A DNA stretch of 64,000 bases from Morinoia aosen (taxonomy: Eukaryota; Arthropoda; Malacostraca; Amphipoda; Talitridae), in NCBI GenBank assembly GCA_030386875.1, contig CM059566.1, positions 42,692,068-42,756,067 on the forward strand, written 5' to 3'. The notes below the pieces were generated by a model. It saw nothing but the letters and a program-made list of their open reading frames with translations. It made no database searches and was not told where the DNA came from. This document shows positions 9,968-23,594 of this stretch, one piece after another (the first letter of the stretch is position 1; each line of letters begins with the position of its first letter). The translations under genes were made by a program, and so were the position numbers.

Positions 9968-11555
9968 CTGCCACTAATTAATTAGCGAATATTCCCTAGC
10001 TCATATATTGCACAGTCCAATTCAATTTACTTGTTCAATACACGCGATTCTATTTCCGTCAGAGGCTCTGATGATGCCCCAATCGAAGCAGAACACACAC
10101 GTCCGGCAATCCATCGCAGATAAACACACGGAATTGAGGCAATCGACCGAGACCGGAGATCTCGCTCCGCTCCGACCCAGAACTGCAGCCGGCATTGCAG
10201 CTCATGGAAGCGGCGCACGCAACTCCCGCAATTAATTCAGCGAGCTGTGACCGCAGGTCGAGAAGTTCACTAAACTGCGCCGCGTAACTCAAGTTGCGAG
10301 AGCGGCAGCGCAGCGCTCACGAGCTGCACAAGGTCGTGTGCGATCTCTTTGAATTAATTAGACGGGGAAGCGCGCATTGTGCTGTGCTATTTCACTCAAG
10401 TTGTTGGCTCTCGGTCCTGACCGCGAAAGCTTGGGGCAGGACAAAGAGTTTGCAACCATTTGGAATTCAAGGAACCCGACGAATGTATGTACCTTAATCA
10501 CCAAAGGTTGATAGACGCACATATATGGTTCGTAACCGTAAGGGAAACCCTTACTACCAAAGGTTGATGGAAAGATTTTGAGTCCGTAACCTCCAGGGAT
10601 GCGTGGACTCTAAAACCGCAAGGACCCTTAGAAGTCCATCTGCTGTATGACGTTCGTGGACCCAAAGAAGTCTGCTGACGCTAAGGAGTTCATGAACCAC
10701 AAGAAATGGCATCAGTGGAGCCCTGCGCGAGAGTATACAGGGCCATCAACGGATGATGTCACTTAATTCTGACGCTGAGGGAGGAAAGCTGACGTTGAGG
10801 ATCCATTACTCACCCTCGTAAAACCTTTTGACGGTTACTCGAAAGTTATTTTCATTCCAGAAATTATACAGGAGCTATAAAACTGCATTTAGCAAACATT
10901 TTTTCTCGTCATAGCTAGGCTGCATAAACACGAACTTCTGAAATCCTCATACGGCCTAAAAATGCCAGGAAAAAAGCAGAGATTGGAGCCAATTTTTGGC
11001 GTGCGTAATGTGTGAGGATGCAGGCAGGATGTGACACTGAAGACCTGCGCAGTTCTCGCGCTGACGAGGCGGCGGCAGAAATACGCGAGCTCAGCCTGCG
11101 CATAATGAGGCGGGCCCCTTGCTACACTCGTGTGCAACAGGAACGAAGTTGCGTCCGTACGTTGCGTTGCGACGCCGCCTGGCAGCATGCAAGGGCAAGG
11201 TTGTAGTTAGTTCACGCCTGATGTAACCCTCGGCTCAGGTTGCGATGAGAATTACGTGCCCCCTAGCTATTGCATTCGGTAGGGTAGAGTCAGTTCAGCT
11301 GAAATACTTGAATGTAATCTTAAATGTTGAGAAAACGTTATCAGTGCAGTGACTACATGTTAGGATATAAAGATTAGAGATTCAAGAAAAAGGGATATTC
11401 TAAGCAATAACAAGTTAGTCATTAAAAATATGGCACGTATAATTGAAAATGAACTATCAAAATGCATAGCCAAATTTGAAAATTTCAGTGCAAAAAGCTT
11501 AGTATATGAGTAGTAAACAATTTATTCCCATCTGACGTGAAACATGAAAGCTCTC
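9968..11555. other. No gene; GC-rich island at about 10125-10400
   Basis: The island has many CpGs and embedded AATTAATT motifs (homeodomain-type cores), in contrast to the AT-rich surroundings. A second GC-rich patch is at 11010-11190. From 10490 to 10800 there are decayed repeats around ccaaaggttgatRgaMRcac-like words. Possible regulatory DNA, not a gene. Confidence 0.4.
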
Positions 11556-11784
11556 TTAACAAGTTGACTGCAATACGACCCATCGGTGGGTCGGGCTTAA
11601 ATTTTTCCTGCAGCGAAACGACCCATCGATAAGTCGTTGGAAAACCTTTAAAAATCTTTTTAAATTAATTATATTTGGAAGACCCAGTGAACATTTGGTA
11701 TTTATAAAACTTCTAGCAACTTTTAAATTTAATTTAGAGTTGAATACTGAACTTCCGTTTAACCCATCGCAGTCAATGTGATAA
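11556..11784. mobile_element. piggyBac-type MITE (about 221 bp inside TTAA)
   Basis: The left end is TTAA (11556-11559) followed by CAAGTTGACTGC. Read from the other side, the right end is TTAT (11784-11781) followed by CACATTGACTGC. The shared TTGACTGC terminal motif, the TTAA site (one side mutated) and the subterminal palindrome-like CGACCCATCGGTGGGTCG are typical of short non-autonomous piggyBac relatives. It has no coding capacity. Confidence 0.6.
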
Positions 11785-14700
11785 GTATGGGCAGTTTAGA
11801 ATGAAGCACAAACTGCGGAGACTACCAGCGAGAGGCTGTAACACACAATAATATATTAAGGAGGTCGTAGCACACAACCGCACCGCTGAAACGCGGTCGG
11901 CTCGAGCATCGGTCACTAGCTACCAGTACACTAGTGAGCCGTACGTCTCACAACCCATCTCAGCGGTGCACCTACAATTCCAAGTTCAGAAAGTGCAAAT
12001 TTTCAGTCTCATTCAACTGGACTCGTGCGTATTTTTATGCAGAGTGAAGTAGAAGAAGGGCCGAACTTAGTAGTAATCGTAGCAGTATATTTTCCATGCA
12101 CGAGCACGCTATAAAGCGCACATTTTGGAGTCATTGCCGTTGGTCATTAAAAGCCATTGAACATTTCGATGCTTTATCTTAACATGGCTTTGTTTCTCTT
12201 GACTAAAGTTTCAAAATATTATAAATTTACCCTCATAGAACTGATCAATACAACATTTCAAAAGCGATGAAAGCCACAGCCTTAGGCTTAGGCATAAAAT
12301 AATAAAAAATTCAATAGGGCAGCAAACACTACGGAACATGTACGAACGCAAAAATAACTATTTACATTAATAGTAATAGACCATGAAACCGTTGGACCAG
12401 CCATAAACATAACAATAACAATTGAATAAAAAAGCAATGAAGGCTGGAGTTTTAGAGCTGCCTAGGCTGGGACGGTACGCTCCTGAATGGTTTATCTACT
12501 TTTCTTCCTATTCTTTTACTTGCGGTTATCAAGTTACCTTCATGATGTCTTTTGATTTTGGGAAAACCATAACGGATCCCAGTTATTATTCAACAGTAGT
12601 TTTTTATAAATCAATAGTGAAAAACGCATAAAAATTGTAAAAATTCTACATTTCTATAAAATGTTCTGAAACCAAACTTCTACTATTTTAGTACAAAGCC
12701 CAACTTGGAGAATATGCGCCGTATCGAAGACATTGAATAATTATTTCTCATTCTCTTCCAAATGAGGTCAATATTATTCATGTTAAAGACAGCGGACACG
12801 AATCGAATCCAAAACGTCTTGACCCCTGGAACTTTACGTAACGCGCGCCTGCACCGGCCACAAGTTGAGCAGCACAAGATTCAGTTTAACACCGAAAAGG
12901 CCCTTGAATGACCACAAGGATGTTGAAATTCTTTGAGGGGCATTTTGCCAACGGCTTGCCATTATTTTTATTTCTCATCTTTTTGAAATGTTCGAGGTTA
13001 TAAAAGTTTTATCAAAGAAGGCGAACATCTTAGAGAAAGCCAATAAAGATCTAGTTTAAATGTTACTGCAGGGGTAGAAAATTTCACTGTCTTCGGCGGT
13101 GCAGCTCTTCGATCAGAAGAAATCATTGGATTAAGTGTATGTACGGCAATGAGACAACTTAAAAAAAGATCTAAAATCCCTGTGAAGATGGTTGTTACAC
13201 GTTACACTGGCCTCCCAGCGAAAGAAAGAGAAGAAAGGCCGACTGAGTATTGCTGAGTAGCATTGTTTTCCTGAAGTACGCTGGCTAGGTCATTGATGCA
13301 GTTTAGTGTTTTTCTGGCCAAAATGCTCAAGTTCGGGCATTTCCAAAATAAAGTTTGACTTTAAAGACCAGGCAGCATCTGGCAACATAACAGATTCTGA
13401 GTGGTTTTCGAGTCAATTTTAAGTATAGAATAGCTGAACTTTAAGGATTTTGCCGAGACAAACGCCAATCTTGCGTAACTATACAATGAGCTTCAACATT
13501 TGGGCATTTGACCTAAGTTTTCATGATATAGCTTTGACTGAGGGAGTGTCGAAATTCGACACGTTAATCAGCTGTTCGTGTGAATTTGCATAGCCTTTTC
13601 AGGTGTTTTCTGTTACCATCACCCCGTTTCATTCTTGGAAAAAAACGTTGCTGGCTTAGACTGAACGCTGACGCTAAAAAATTATTGAAATATAAACTTG
13701 GGTTTAGAAAAATATTTTGCAAGCCTAGATGGAGGCGTTTAGCTGCGCAATTTTGCAGGAGTTTACGAGCATTTTACGACGCACTCATCTCGCTCGTCCC
13801 AGGCGCCGCCTCGTGTCCGACATGCCGCCACCCCAGCGCCACTGGGGACCGGAGCAATATTTGACACAAATATTGAAGCAACATACGGCCATCGATTGGT
13901 TCACCTGTAAATTGGTCCCGCTGAAAACTTTGTTCAGCACCTGTGACGGGAATTTTGATTATTGAGCATTTCTGCTTGCTTTGGTGGCAGCCTGTTTATC
14001 GGGCAACATAGTTAGTTAATTTCAATTCATTCTCATGTTTGACAAGCAATGTGAAGTTTGATGATTGGATATAACGTGTTAATTTTGCGTATCAATATAG
14101 TTGTATTTGGCCCCGCCTCGGTATCTGAATGTAGTAATATTGCTCACTGAATGTTGCAATTTCTCCTGCGATTTTCATATCGAAGTGTCCACTGCGTAAT
14201 TTTCCGCTCACAGCGAGACAAAGCCACAGGCAGAGACACAAAGTCGCCGTTCAACTTTCTGCATTGCCTTCCCAGTACAGAGTGGCAAACAGCTCCATGC
14301 ATCAAATTCCAATAGACAGAGTCATAGGCAGAGACACCAAGTCGCTACTCAGCATTGCATTCCCAGTACAGAGTGATCAACAGCTTTACGCCTCACATTC
14401 CTAAAAGACAGAAGCACACAGCTTCATGACCCTCAGTTTCAGCCCTGTGCTAGCACTCAGTTTCACACTTAAAAGCTCTCCAGATGCCCAACAGGGACCA
14501 TTAAACAGTTCAACTCGGAAACTTGTCTGATTTGGAGAGAACTTTCGTTGAATAAATTTGCCCTCTTCCCGTCACAACCAACAGGTTTTTGGGACACTCC
14601 ACGGTAAAAGTTCAAAGCCGACGCTTGTGTCAGCGATTGTTCCGAGCCTTAATTTAGGAACCCATAATTATTTGTTTCCCAGTGTCCATTCCGATTTTAT

Positions 14701-15478
14701 TGAGCTAAGATTTGGTTCCAACTCTAATATTCAGAATTGAGATCTGGCTCTAAAACGTTTATACTCTGAACTACGACCTGGTTTAAGACTTCGACCTAAG
14801 GAATTAAAACAGAGTCCTAGAAAATCCAGGATTGAGAAGCTAGATCAGATTCAGAGCTCAATACCCAGAGGCCAATGATGTCGGTTCTTGCCCCAGAGGC
14901 AGAGAGTATTCGAGCTGAGATTCAATCTTGGTCTCAGAGGGTTTCACTGCGTCCTCTTTACTCCTGCGTTCAAAGTACGTAGTGTTTTGTACTGAAAATA
15001 TCTTCACATTTTTAATTTTGCTGGAAAGTGTTTTTCCAACGCTGCAGTATAAGCTTTTCACGTCCCTTGTCGTTGCACTAAATTATGTATTGAAAATGTA
15101 AGACTTTTTTAAAAGCCCTGCAGCGTTGTTTTGAACAGAACGCTGGCTTTTAAAAAACTTATTAAAAAAACATGTATTTGTCGCCTTCTTTTATGCAAGA
15201 AATCATGCGAGAAGTAAAGAACACTTTCATTAGGTTAGTTATGCGATGCGTGATCAGGTTCATTAGACCTAAAATAACATCAAGCTTCTTCGGATGCACA
15301 ACAAAAAATTGATTGCAAATGTATTAACGTAGAATCACAAACTCTGGAATATGACACGAAACAAATGTAAAATATTATTCACCGTTCAAACAGATAATAA
15401 AACCTAAAAAATGGTAAGACTTTTAAGAGACTTAAACTCAATCTTGCTTCGCAGTAGCTGTGAGGGGCACGAATATCG
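11785..15478. other. No gene seen; decayed repeats
   Basis: AT-rich unassigned DNA. A tandem duplication with a period near 98 bp lies at 14211-14405; both copies contain ggcagagacac and ttcccagtacagagtg. From about 14600 to 14950 there are loose repeats of words such as gatctggctctaaaa, a very old minisatellite. Confidence 0.5.
14211..14405 (+). repeat. Tandem duplication, about 98-bp unit, two diverged copies
   Basis: Copies share CAGAGACAC at 14231 and 14329, AAGTCGC, GCATT and TTCCCAGTACAGAGTG in the same order. Confidence 0.75.
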
Positions 15479-16756
15479 AGAGCACAGCTACAGTAGCGGG
15501 AATGCCTGCAGGCATGGGAGCACAGCAACAGTAGCGGGAATGCCTGCAGGCATGGGAGCACAGCTACAGTAGCGGGAATGCCTGCAGGCAGGGAGCACAG
15601 CTGCAGTAGCGGGAATGCCTGCTGGCAGGGAGCACAGCCGCAGTAGCGGGAATGCCTGCTGGCAGGGAGCACAGCTGCAGTAGCGGGAATGCCTGCAGGC
15701 ATGGGAGCACAGCTACAGTAGCGGGAATGCCTGCAGGCAGGGAGCACAGCTACAGTAGCGGGAATGCCTGCAGGCATGGGAGCACAGCTACAGTAGCGTG
15801 AATGCCTGCAGGCAGGGAGCACAGCTGCAGTAGCGGGAATGCCTGCTGGCAGGGAGCACAGCCGCAGTAGCGGGAATGCCTGCAGGCAGGGAGCACAGCT
15901 GCAGTAGCGGGAATGCCTGCAGGCAGGGAGCACAGCTGCAATAGCGGGAATGCCTGCAGGCAGGGAGAACAGCTGCAATAGCGGGAATGCCTGCAGGCAG
16001 GGAGAACAGCTGCAATAGCGGGAATGCCTGCAGGCAGGGAGCACAGCCGCAGTAGCGGGAATGCCTGCAGGCTGGGAGCACAGCTGCAGTAGCGGGAATG
16101 CCTGCAGGCAGGGAGCACAGCTGCAGTAGCCGGAATGCCTGCAGGCATGGAGCACAGCTGCAGCAGCGGGAATGCCTGCAGGCAGGGAGCACAGCTGCAG
16201 TAGCGGGAATGCCTGCAGGCAGGGAGCACAGCTACTGCAGCTACTGCAGCTACTGTAGGCAGGGAGCACAGCGGCACAAGCGGGAATGCCTGCAGGCAGG
16301 GAGCACAGCTGCAGTAGCCGGAATGCCTGCAGGCAGGGAGCACAGCTGCAGTAGCGGGAATGCCTGCAGGCATGGAGCACAGCTGCAGTAGCGGGAATGC
16401 CTGCAGACAGGGAGCACAGCTGCAGTAGCGGGAATGCCTGCAGGCAGGGAGCACAGCTGCAGTAGCGGGAATGCATGCAGGCATGGGAGCACAGCTGCAG
16501 TAGCGGGAATGCATGCAGGCATGGGAGCACAGCTGCAGTAGCGGGAATGCCTGCAGGCAGGGAGCACAGCTGCAGTAGCGGGAATGCATGCAGGCAGGGA
16601 GCACAGCTGCAGTAGCGGGAATGCCTGCAGGCATGGGAGCACAGCCGCAGTAGCGGGAATGCCTGCAGGCAGGGAGCACAGCTACAGTAGCGGGAATGCC
16701 TGCAGGCAGGGAGCACAGCTGCAGTAGCGGGAATGCCTGCAGGCAGGGAGCACAGC
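15479..16756 (+). repeat. Minisatellite, 37/38-bp unit, about 34 copies
   Basis: The unit is 37 bp, containing GAGCACAGCTGCAGTAGCGG and then GAATGCCTGCAGGCAGG. A 38-bp variant has an extra T in GGCATGGGAG. Each unit carries the palindromes CAGCTG/CTGCAG and GCCTGCAGGC, so single strands should fold. Three consecutive units near 15935-16020 share AATAGCGG, showing local duplication. Near 16230-16260 a CTACTGCAG triplet has expanded inside one unit. The minus-strand open frames of 459, 394, 134 and 130 codons here are products of the repeat: the minus strand of the unit has no stop in any frame and 37 is not a multiple of 3, so one frame cycles through all three. I do not call a protein. Confidence 0.97.
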
Positions 16757-19700
16757 AAGAAGGAGCGATATGAATAATTAGGACGTTTGATGGTTCGGCG
16801 AGGCTGGAGGGCATCACTTTCACGAGAAACTTTCTATTAGCCTCAATAGAAGTTAACCGCTCACCAGGAGTACCTGAGCATCTCACTCTCATTACTTTTG
16901 CGAATAATTTATATCTCGACGTCATATTGCTCACGGTGCTGTGCGTTAATTAAATAAATTAGAGAATTCTAAGCGCGAATGAGCAAATTCTTGATTTTGC
17001 TTCTGGTCTCAATCTCATGGCTGAGGATCATTTCTTTTGAACCCTTTTTGAAACAACACTAATTTGTTCATTTTGCGTAGGCCCAAAGGACGTTCACTAA
17101 AAACGACAAAAAAGGAGACCTGATGCATTTCATAATTTTTACATATGGTGCACAAGATCACAGATTAGAAGAACCATCAGTCTGTAATCATTTGCCGTGT
17201 AAGAGCGTATAGTTGTTTGAATTGATAGTGTTTTTGCTTGTTTGAATATCTGGAAAACAAATTCTAAACGTTTTTTTTATCATTGTCACATGCGTTACAA
17301 ATACGAAATGCATTTAAAAAAAATTCATTGCGCGCTAAATTGAAAAATGAACTTGATTAAAACAAACTAAAAAAATAATCTTCCCCGCTTTCACAAATTA
17401 CAGAAAGCGAGTCATAACAACATCCCACGAGCAATTTTGTGGAAAAAATCCACGCGCATTCATATGAGCTTTTAAGATTTCCATTCAACTCAAATAAACA
17501 GCGAACGTTCAGACGACTGAATAAATAAATTTGTCCTGAGTTCTGCGTGCCCTCAAAGCAGTAAGCTGCGCGCCAGTGCACTCCAATTAACACGCACTTC
17601 ATGAGACGTACAAATAAATTTACGGCAACTTTGCCATGTATTTTGTGCGTCATTTTCTAACAGTGTTTGCACTCTCCTATATCTCGTGTGACCGAGTAAA
17701 TGAGGTCAAGAATTCACCCGTTCCTGAACCAGATTCAGCAATAAGAGATCACTGCACAACGTCCGCGTCTGTCAGCATACGGACATCAAAGTTAAAATCG
17801 AGATCAGAGCGAACAAATTTTGGCAGCATTGTCCGTATCTCCTGCTGCGAGAGTGATCATTGTGATTTACGACAGTGATAAACCCTGCAGGGCCCGAATG
17901 GTAAATGGTTTTGATAGTCAAATTATACTTCATGAAAATAAGATAAATTTGAGAATTTCATGAAAAACTAACAATCAAGGGCCATGCGTTCTTTCCCTGC
18001 AACATCGCTCGGTGTACTTGGAAATGCCATAGAGTCATGAACAACAGAAATACCGCAATCGCGTGATGTCAGGTTAGACCAATTACAACCAGAGCAGCAT
18101 TTAAAGATGGCATAATGTTTTCCTAATGAAATAAGGTTCTCACAAATCGTTATGGCTTCATTCGATTGAATAAAGAAGAAGAATTTATGACAAAATAGGC
18201 ACGATGAAAAAGTTTTAGTTACGCTTACCCTGTTTAATGGGTGTGGCCTATTTCTTTATGATTGTTATTTTCAATACATTCAAAGGTAAGAATAAGATTA
18301 CTATTTTAATTCACACTCCGGCATTGTACCTGATGTAATTTTACCATTTACAAGTTAGATATATCATCTATGTAGATAAATCTCCCTTAGAGTTGAGAAC
18401 AATAAGGGAATAAATTCTATTGGGTAGTTTCAATGTTTTATCGAACGTGAGCAAGGATTTCCTGGTCGTTTTACTAGGCCAAAACTCAACATGAGAGGTG
18501 GAAACAGAAACTAAAAAACGGTCAGATAAAAAACAAAACATAGTCATATGCCCACTCTTAAAAGTTTCGGCGAATTATTTGCCCGGAAATCAGTACAGAA
18601 AAATCCCAAAAACTTTAATTGGATACGAAACCGAGCTAATTAAATTTAGAAAAGAGGTAGCTTATGCCGATAATGAGAATGCAGTCGAAAAATTAATTCA
18701 GACGACGAGGGTAAAAAGCCGTCAAATCGAGATCACGCTGCATGCGCATTCCGAACCCCCTCTATCCACTGCTCGTAAAGCATTCGTTAAATACACTAAT
18801 GATGTATTCAAATAAACTCGTTAAGAACAATTTTTCCGCTACCTGGACTCGAATATGACTTGGAATATCACGAGTATAACGAATAACTTGAAGCAAGTCC
18901 GATTTTATGGACTCGACCTCGAGTACATTAAAGTTTCTCGCTCCAGCGAGGCATGTTCCGCGCTAAAAAAGGGGCCATTGTAGCGATCTGCCATACTCTG
19001 ATTTCAGCAATAGCTCATGTTGCTTTATTTGTTACACGCAACACAAGGATGTCACTAAAGCTACCTAGACCAACACCTCACTATGTAGGTAGATTACCAA
19101 CATTCATCCTTTGCTTACGAAGGACATAGCCCACGTAATACTGAGTTTATACATGCAAATCAATATCTATTTGTGCACACATTACTAATTAAGGAAGAAT
19201 TATAGCTCATTCGTCAGTTCATCGTAACTATATTTTTGATAGGGCCATTGGCATTTTACGAGTAAAATACTAGGGAGCTTTGTAATAATTATTTTATGGT
19301 ATATTGCTGCTGCTGCTGCAGCAGTTTAATACATATGCATTATTTTCATAGTCTTTTCCATTATTTTCCTGTATTTACACATCACTGAATTTCAAAACAC
19401 TGTTTTGTTAGGTAGATTTCAATAAATATTATTATTATTCTTTTCATTATAGTCGCTATTTCCCCGTCAATTACTACTAATCAGTCTCTCACCTGTAGCC
19501 ATGAACGATAGCGTATTCATGAAGATCTTAATTGGTGAGATACATTTCTGATGATTTCTGAATTCTGCTGCAAAAGGGTAACATATGAATAAACCAAAAA
19601 TTCAATTTGATAGACGACAGAGGGAACATGCGCGCGTCTGCGAGCAAAACCGACGCTAAAAGTGCTCTCAGAGTGTGTGTAACACACAGTGCTTAGTTTT

Positions 19701-22700
19701 ACCGCTTGAAGGTAAACTCATTTTAGCCGCAAAATTGATAAAAACCGGCGAATTATTGCTTTCTTTACTTAAAAATTTGTGATAGTTTCCAGTAAAAATT
19801 TGCTCTTTGCCCAGAATAAACATAGTGAAGAAAATTTGTGAACAGTTTTTATAGGGATAAGCTGCGAGTTGAATGAAATATGAGCATGTGATAGCGAAAT
19901 GAGGACTTATGAACGATGCAGAGAAGCTTCCATACCCTCTTTCGTTCATTGATGGATCAAACCCCAAGCGAAGGTATGTTGAACTATTCATCACTGCCGC
20001 ACAAAAAAACACAATTTTTCACAACGGGGCCCGCACAGGTAGTCTCTGGTGATGGACGTGCCCTTAGAAAATTTTTTAGCAAGAAAAATAAAATATGTTG
20101 ACCGTCCTCGATAAATTTTAGACGTGGGGACTGCAAGGTATTTTCATGCATGACGAGCATGAAAATAAAATTCCCAATACTTTATGAGTTTATTTATTTT
20201 CAAAATTTGGGAACTTCTGCAGACTCGTAGATCTTTTCTTCGCAAATTTCGTGAGCTGAGACTGAATTGACGGAAATAATTCTGCGTGCCTACGCGCTAA
20301 AACGGTCATAATAAGGAACTGGAAATTCTATCCTATATTTGGGAAACGTTTAACGGAACATAAATGGGGGCGATGGAGCAAGACAGAGCTGTTTCTATAC
20401 TCGTATGTCAGTGATATAGAAACCAGGGCTCAATTTACTTAAAATTTACTTATTTAAATTCTTCGGGAATTCATATTTTTTATAAATAGCTGTCAATTCA
20501 TCTGCACATCAATAGCTCATTAACTTCAGTTTACATCTCAATAATCTGAAACTATGGGTTGGAACAGAACAGCTAAATCCACGATTGTATAACGGCTGCA
20601 AAATACATTCCAGAGACGCACACAATCTACACTACGGACTGAGATGATAATCTCTTGGACCGATATGAGTTGAACGTCTTTTATTTGAAGTACCTCATAG
20701 CTTTTCATCGTAATCATAACGTAAACCTCCCTGCATAAAAAAAGTTAATTTCAGGGACGGCGATTTTCATAGCTTTTGGAAACAACAGAACTGTACTATG
20801 ATTTTTTCTGCTTGAACAAGCTCCATCCAAACGCATTCTCAAATTTATGGTACATTTATGATTTTGAGGGAAACAAAGGTTCGTTCTCAACTCGACGCTT
20901 ACCAAGGATGTTTTTTAATTCTCACGAAATGCAATTTTTTGCACGAGTAATTCAACAAAAAAGACAACTCGCCAAGCGAGCACGAGGAGCTCCATTGTTC
21001 GTATTCGCGCGGCGTAATCACTTCAATCAATTTTTGAGCATCACTTGGCACCTGCATATTAATTCCGCACTGCCAGCTCCTCCCCTCCCGAACCTGCTCC
21101 GTCACTTGCATTCTACATCAATTTAAGTCCGCTCAAAATATCCTGTCGTTCGTGCAGCCAAAATTGCATCGAGAATTCAACTTTCAGCTGCTTATAGACT
21201 TCAAATTCCTGTCATTATTCGTGGTCATTACCGAGCGTTCAATTGACGGGTGGTGTTTGCCAGACGGGGCTTCTCGCTCAATGCGACTTGCTGCAGTCGA
21301 CGTAGCAGAGTCGTACAGTAGAGACGAAAATGTGTTGTTGGATGAGCCAAGTCAGAGTGGAGATCTATAGACCAAGCCGGGACTGCCGAGATACCAAGCC
21401 GGGAATGCCACGGTACATCAGACACACTGCGTAGGACAGCGCTCAAATGAGAGAAGGTGACAGAAAACTCATCCCGTGCTACTTGAGCTGCTGGCGAGTA
21501 CAACCATATCAACGCTCTTTGGGAAGAGCATGCAGCTAAGAAAATTTATTGATCGTGTAAGCAGCATCACAGCCCTTCGTTTATATATTTTTAATGTACT
21601 TGTGCTGCGGCAGCAAGTCGTAACTTATAATACCCGTATAAAGTTTACTTAAAATTTTATTTGTATTCATGATATTAAATCAATATTCACAATTGACAAA
21701 AATTTAGATGTGGAGTTTAGGTGTGCTGTGTGAATATAAGGTTTGGTTGTGAAGAACGGATGCAAGATTTGGAATTACGTCTATACGAGAAGTCCGCGAA
21801 TAAAGTCTCCTCGTAGATTTAAAACGCTCAAGCTCTACGAATGAAATCTCAAACAAAAGTCACGATGTAAAGCCCAGATACAAGGTCAAATTGCAGCGCT
21901 GATGTACGTTATGGTTGCACAGTATGGAGACAAATTCTATGTTTAAATCTACAGTCCAGATTCTGAGGCTTTCTGCAAAAAAGAGGAAGTCAAGATTTTA
22001 TGGTTAGATGCCAAGTCAAAACTCCAACTTTTAGCGTAAAGTCTGACTTCTAAAATTAGAGGCAAAATCTAAATATAAAGTTTATATTCTAAGGTTGAAT
22101 GTCAAATCTAAACGAAAAGATCTGAAGCAAAGTTTTAGCTCTTAGACTAAATGAAAGGTCTGAATACAAAGTTCTAACACTGGATATTGAGTCTACATTT
22201 AAAGACTACATTCCCTGCCCAAACACAACACTAAAAAGCAATGTATGAGTTTTAAAGCTAAAAATGTAATCCAGATAAAAAGTAGACATTTGTATGCTTG
22301 AAGGCAATTCTAAATGTTGAGTTACGAAACAGTCTTCAGTTCTATGACTAGACGCTGTGTCCAGATGCTAAGTCTAAGTCCCAATAAACTTTTAGCTTTT
22401 AGATTTTTCCAAACAAGAAAGTATAAAAGCGAAGTCGAAATGCACTTACAGTACATCGTGAAAATAACTTCGTAACTCACACCCCGTAAAAATCCCCTTG
22501 CAGCGAAAACTAACGGAACTATATGCAGGGTGCAGGCAGACTAATGATGCAAACTTTGACAGTCGAGATAAAATACCCAAACAGCGACTTTTCATGGATA
22601 AGAAAAGATGCAAACTTTCATCGTTTTCTAGATATCGAACCGTAAAGGTTGTAGTCTTTTGGAAAATATCTTATTGAGTGGATTACCCTTACATCCGAAA

Positions 22701-23594
22701 ATTATGGTAACGTTTGTTTACTGTAAAAGTTGTCTGCTATCAGAAAACGTGGTAGAATAGTTCCGACAATATAAATCCCTTAGCATATTTGAAAACGTCA
22801 GACATGCACGCGGCATATGGTTCAAGCAATGGCAATGCTAGATTGCCTGCAAGATTGTATGCTGAGGGATTTCCCAACCGCGCTATTTGCCCGATCATCG
22901 CGTTTTCACAAGCTATATAAACGGTTGCGGCACACTGGCAGTGTTCAGGTAAATCGAGAAGTGAGAGGTCATCATGAAATAGCGCTGAGAACAAAATGCG
23001 GACGCTATAAGTTTTAGATACAAACTTGCGTACAAGCACTAGAGCCGTGGGTTATACACTGGGATTATATATCACTCAGTAGTGTGGCAAACTCCCCTTT
23101 ACAACGACCTGCATCGTAAAATATCATTTTCAAAAATAGCGAGAGATGCTTCCAGCAGACAGTAACTTTCGTCAACAGTTGCGCGTCGGTTAATGAGCGC
23201 GACAATGAGCATATAAGGAGTTTTCAAAGTATGAATGTGCCCTTCACTGATGAAATAACATTTAAGCTCGGTAGAATGTGTTTCGTGCACACAACTTACA
23301 TGCGTGGCAGAATGAAAACCCTCACGCTCAGCATGAGAGCCACCACAGGCCCCAGTTCAGTGTTAATGTGCGGGCTGGTCTTATTGGTACCAATTTGATG
23401 GGCTCTATGCTCTTCCAACTCGTTAAACAGGAGATAAGTTTAAAATGTATTCCTAAGAGCGGTATTGCCTGATTTTTCGGCCAACGTGCCTTCCTCAGTA
23501 TTCGATCTCAAATGTAGGTTCAACACGACGGCGCTCGAATGAATCGTTCAAGGAATGGGAAAAATACACTAACTGTATTATTTCCACCAAATAA
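16757..23594. other. No gene seen; decayed repeats
   Basis: Unassigned AT-rich DNA. Small items: a hairpin ATTTTCATGC...GCATGAAAAT at 20140-20166, a CTG/CAG hairpin run at about 19305-19323, and loosely repeated words (aaagtctRaMttctaa) from about 21750 to 22420, which look like a very old minisatellite. A short GC-richer patch at 20960-21120 may be regulatory. No open frame here is convincing. Confidence 0.45.

Noticed and set aside
15379..16934. Large Cys/Pro-rich minus-strand proteins (459 and 394 codons)
   Set aside because: Entirely a by-product of a 37/38-bp repeat with no stops on that strand; flanking residues are not protein-like and no start or splice evidence exists.
22438..22520. 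Minus-strand exon before GTAAGTGC at about 22447
   Set aside because: Acceptor is AAG without a good tract and only about 15 codons are covered.
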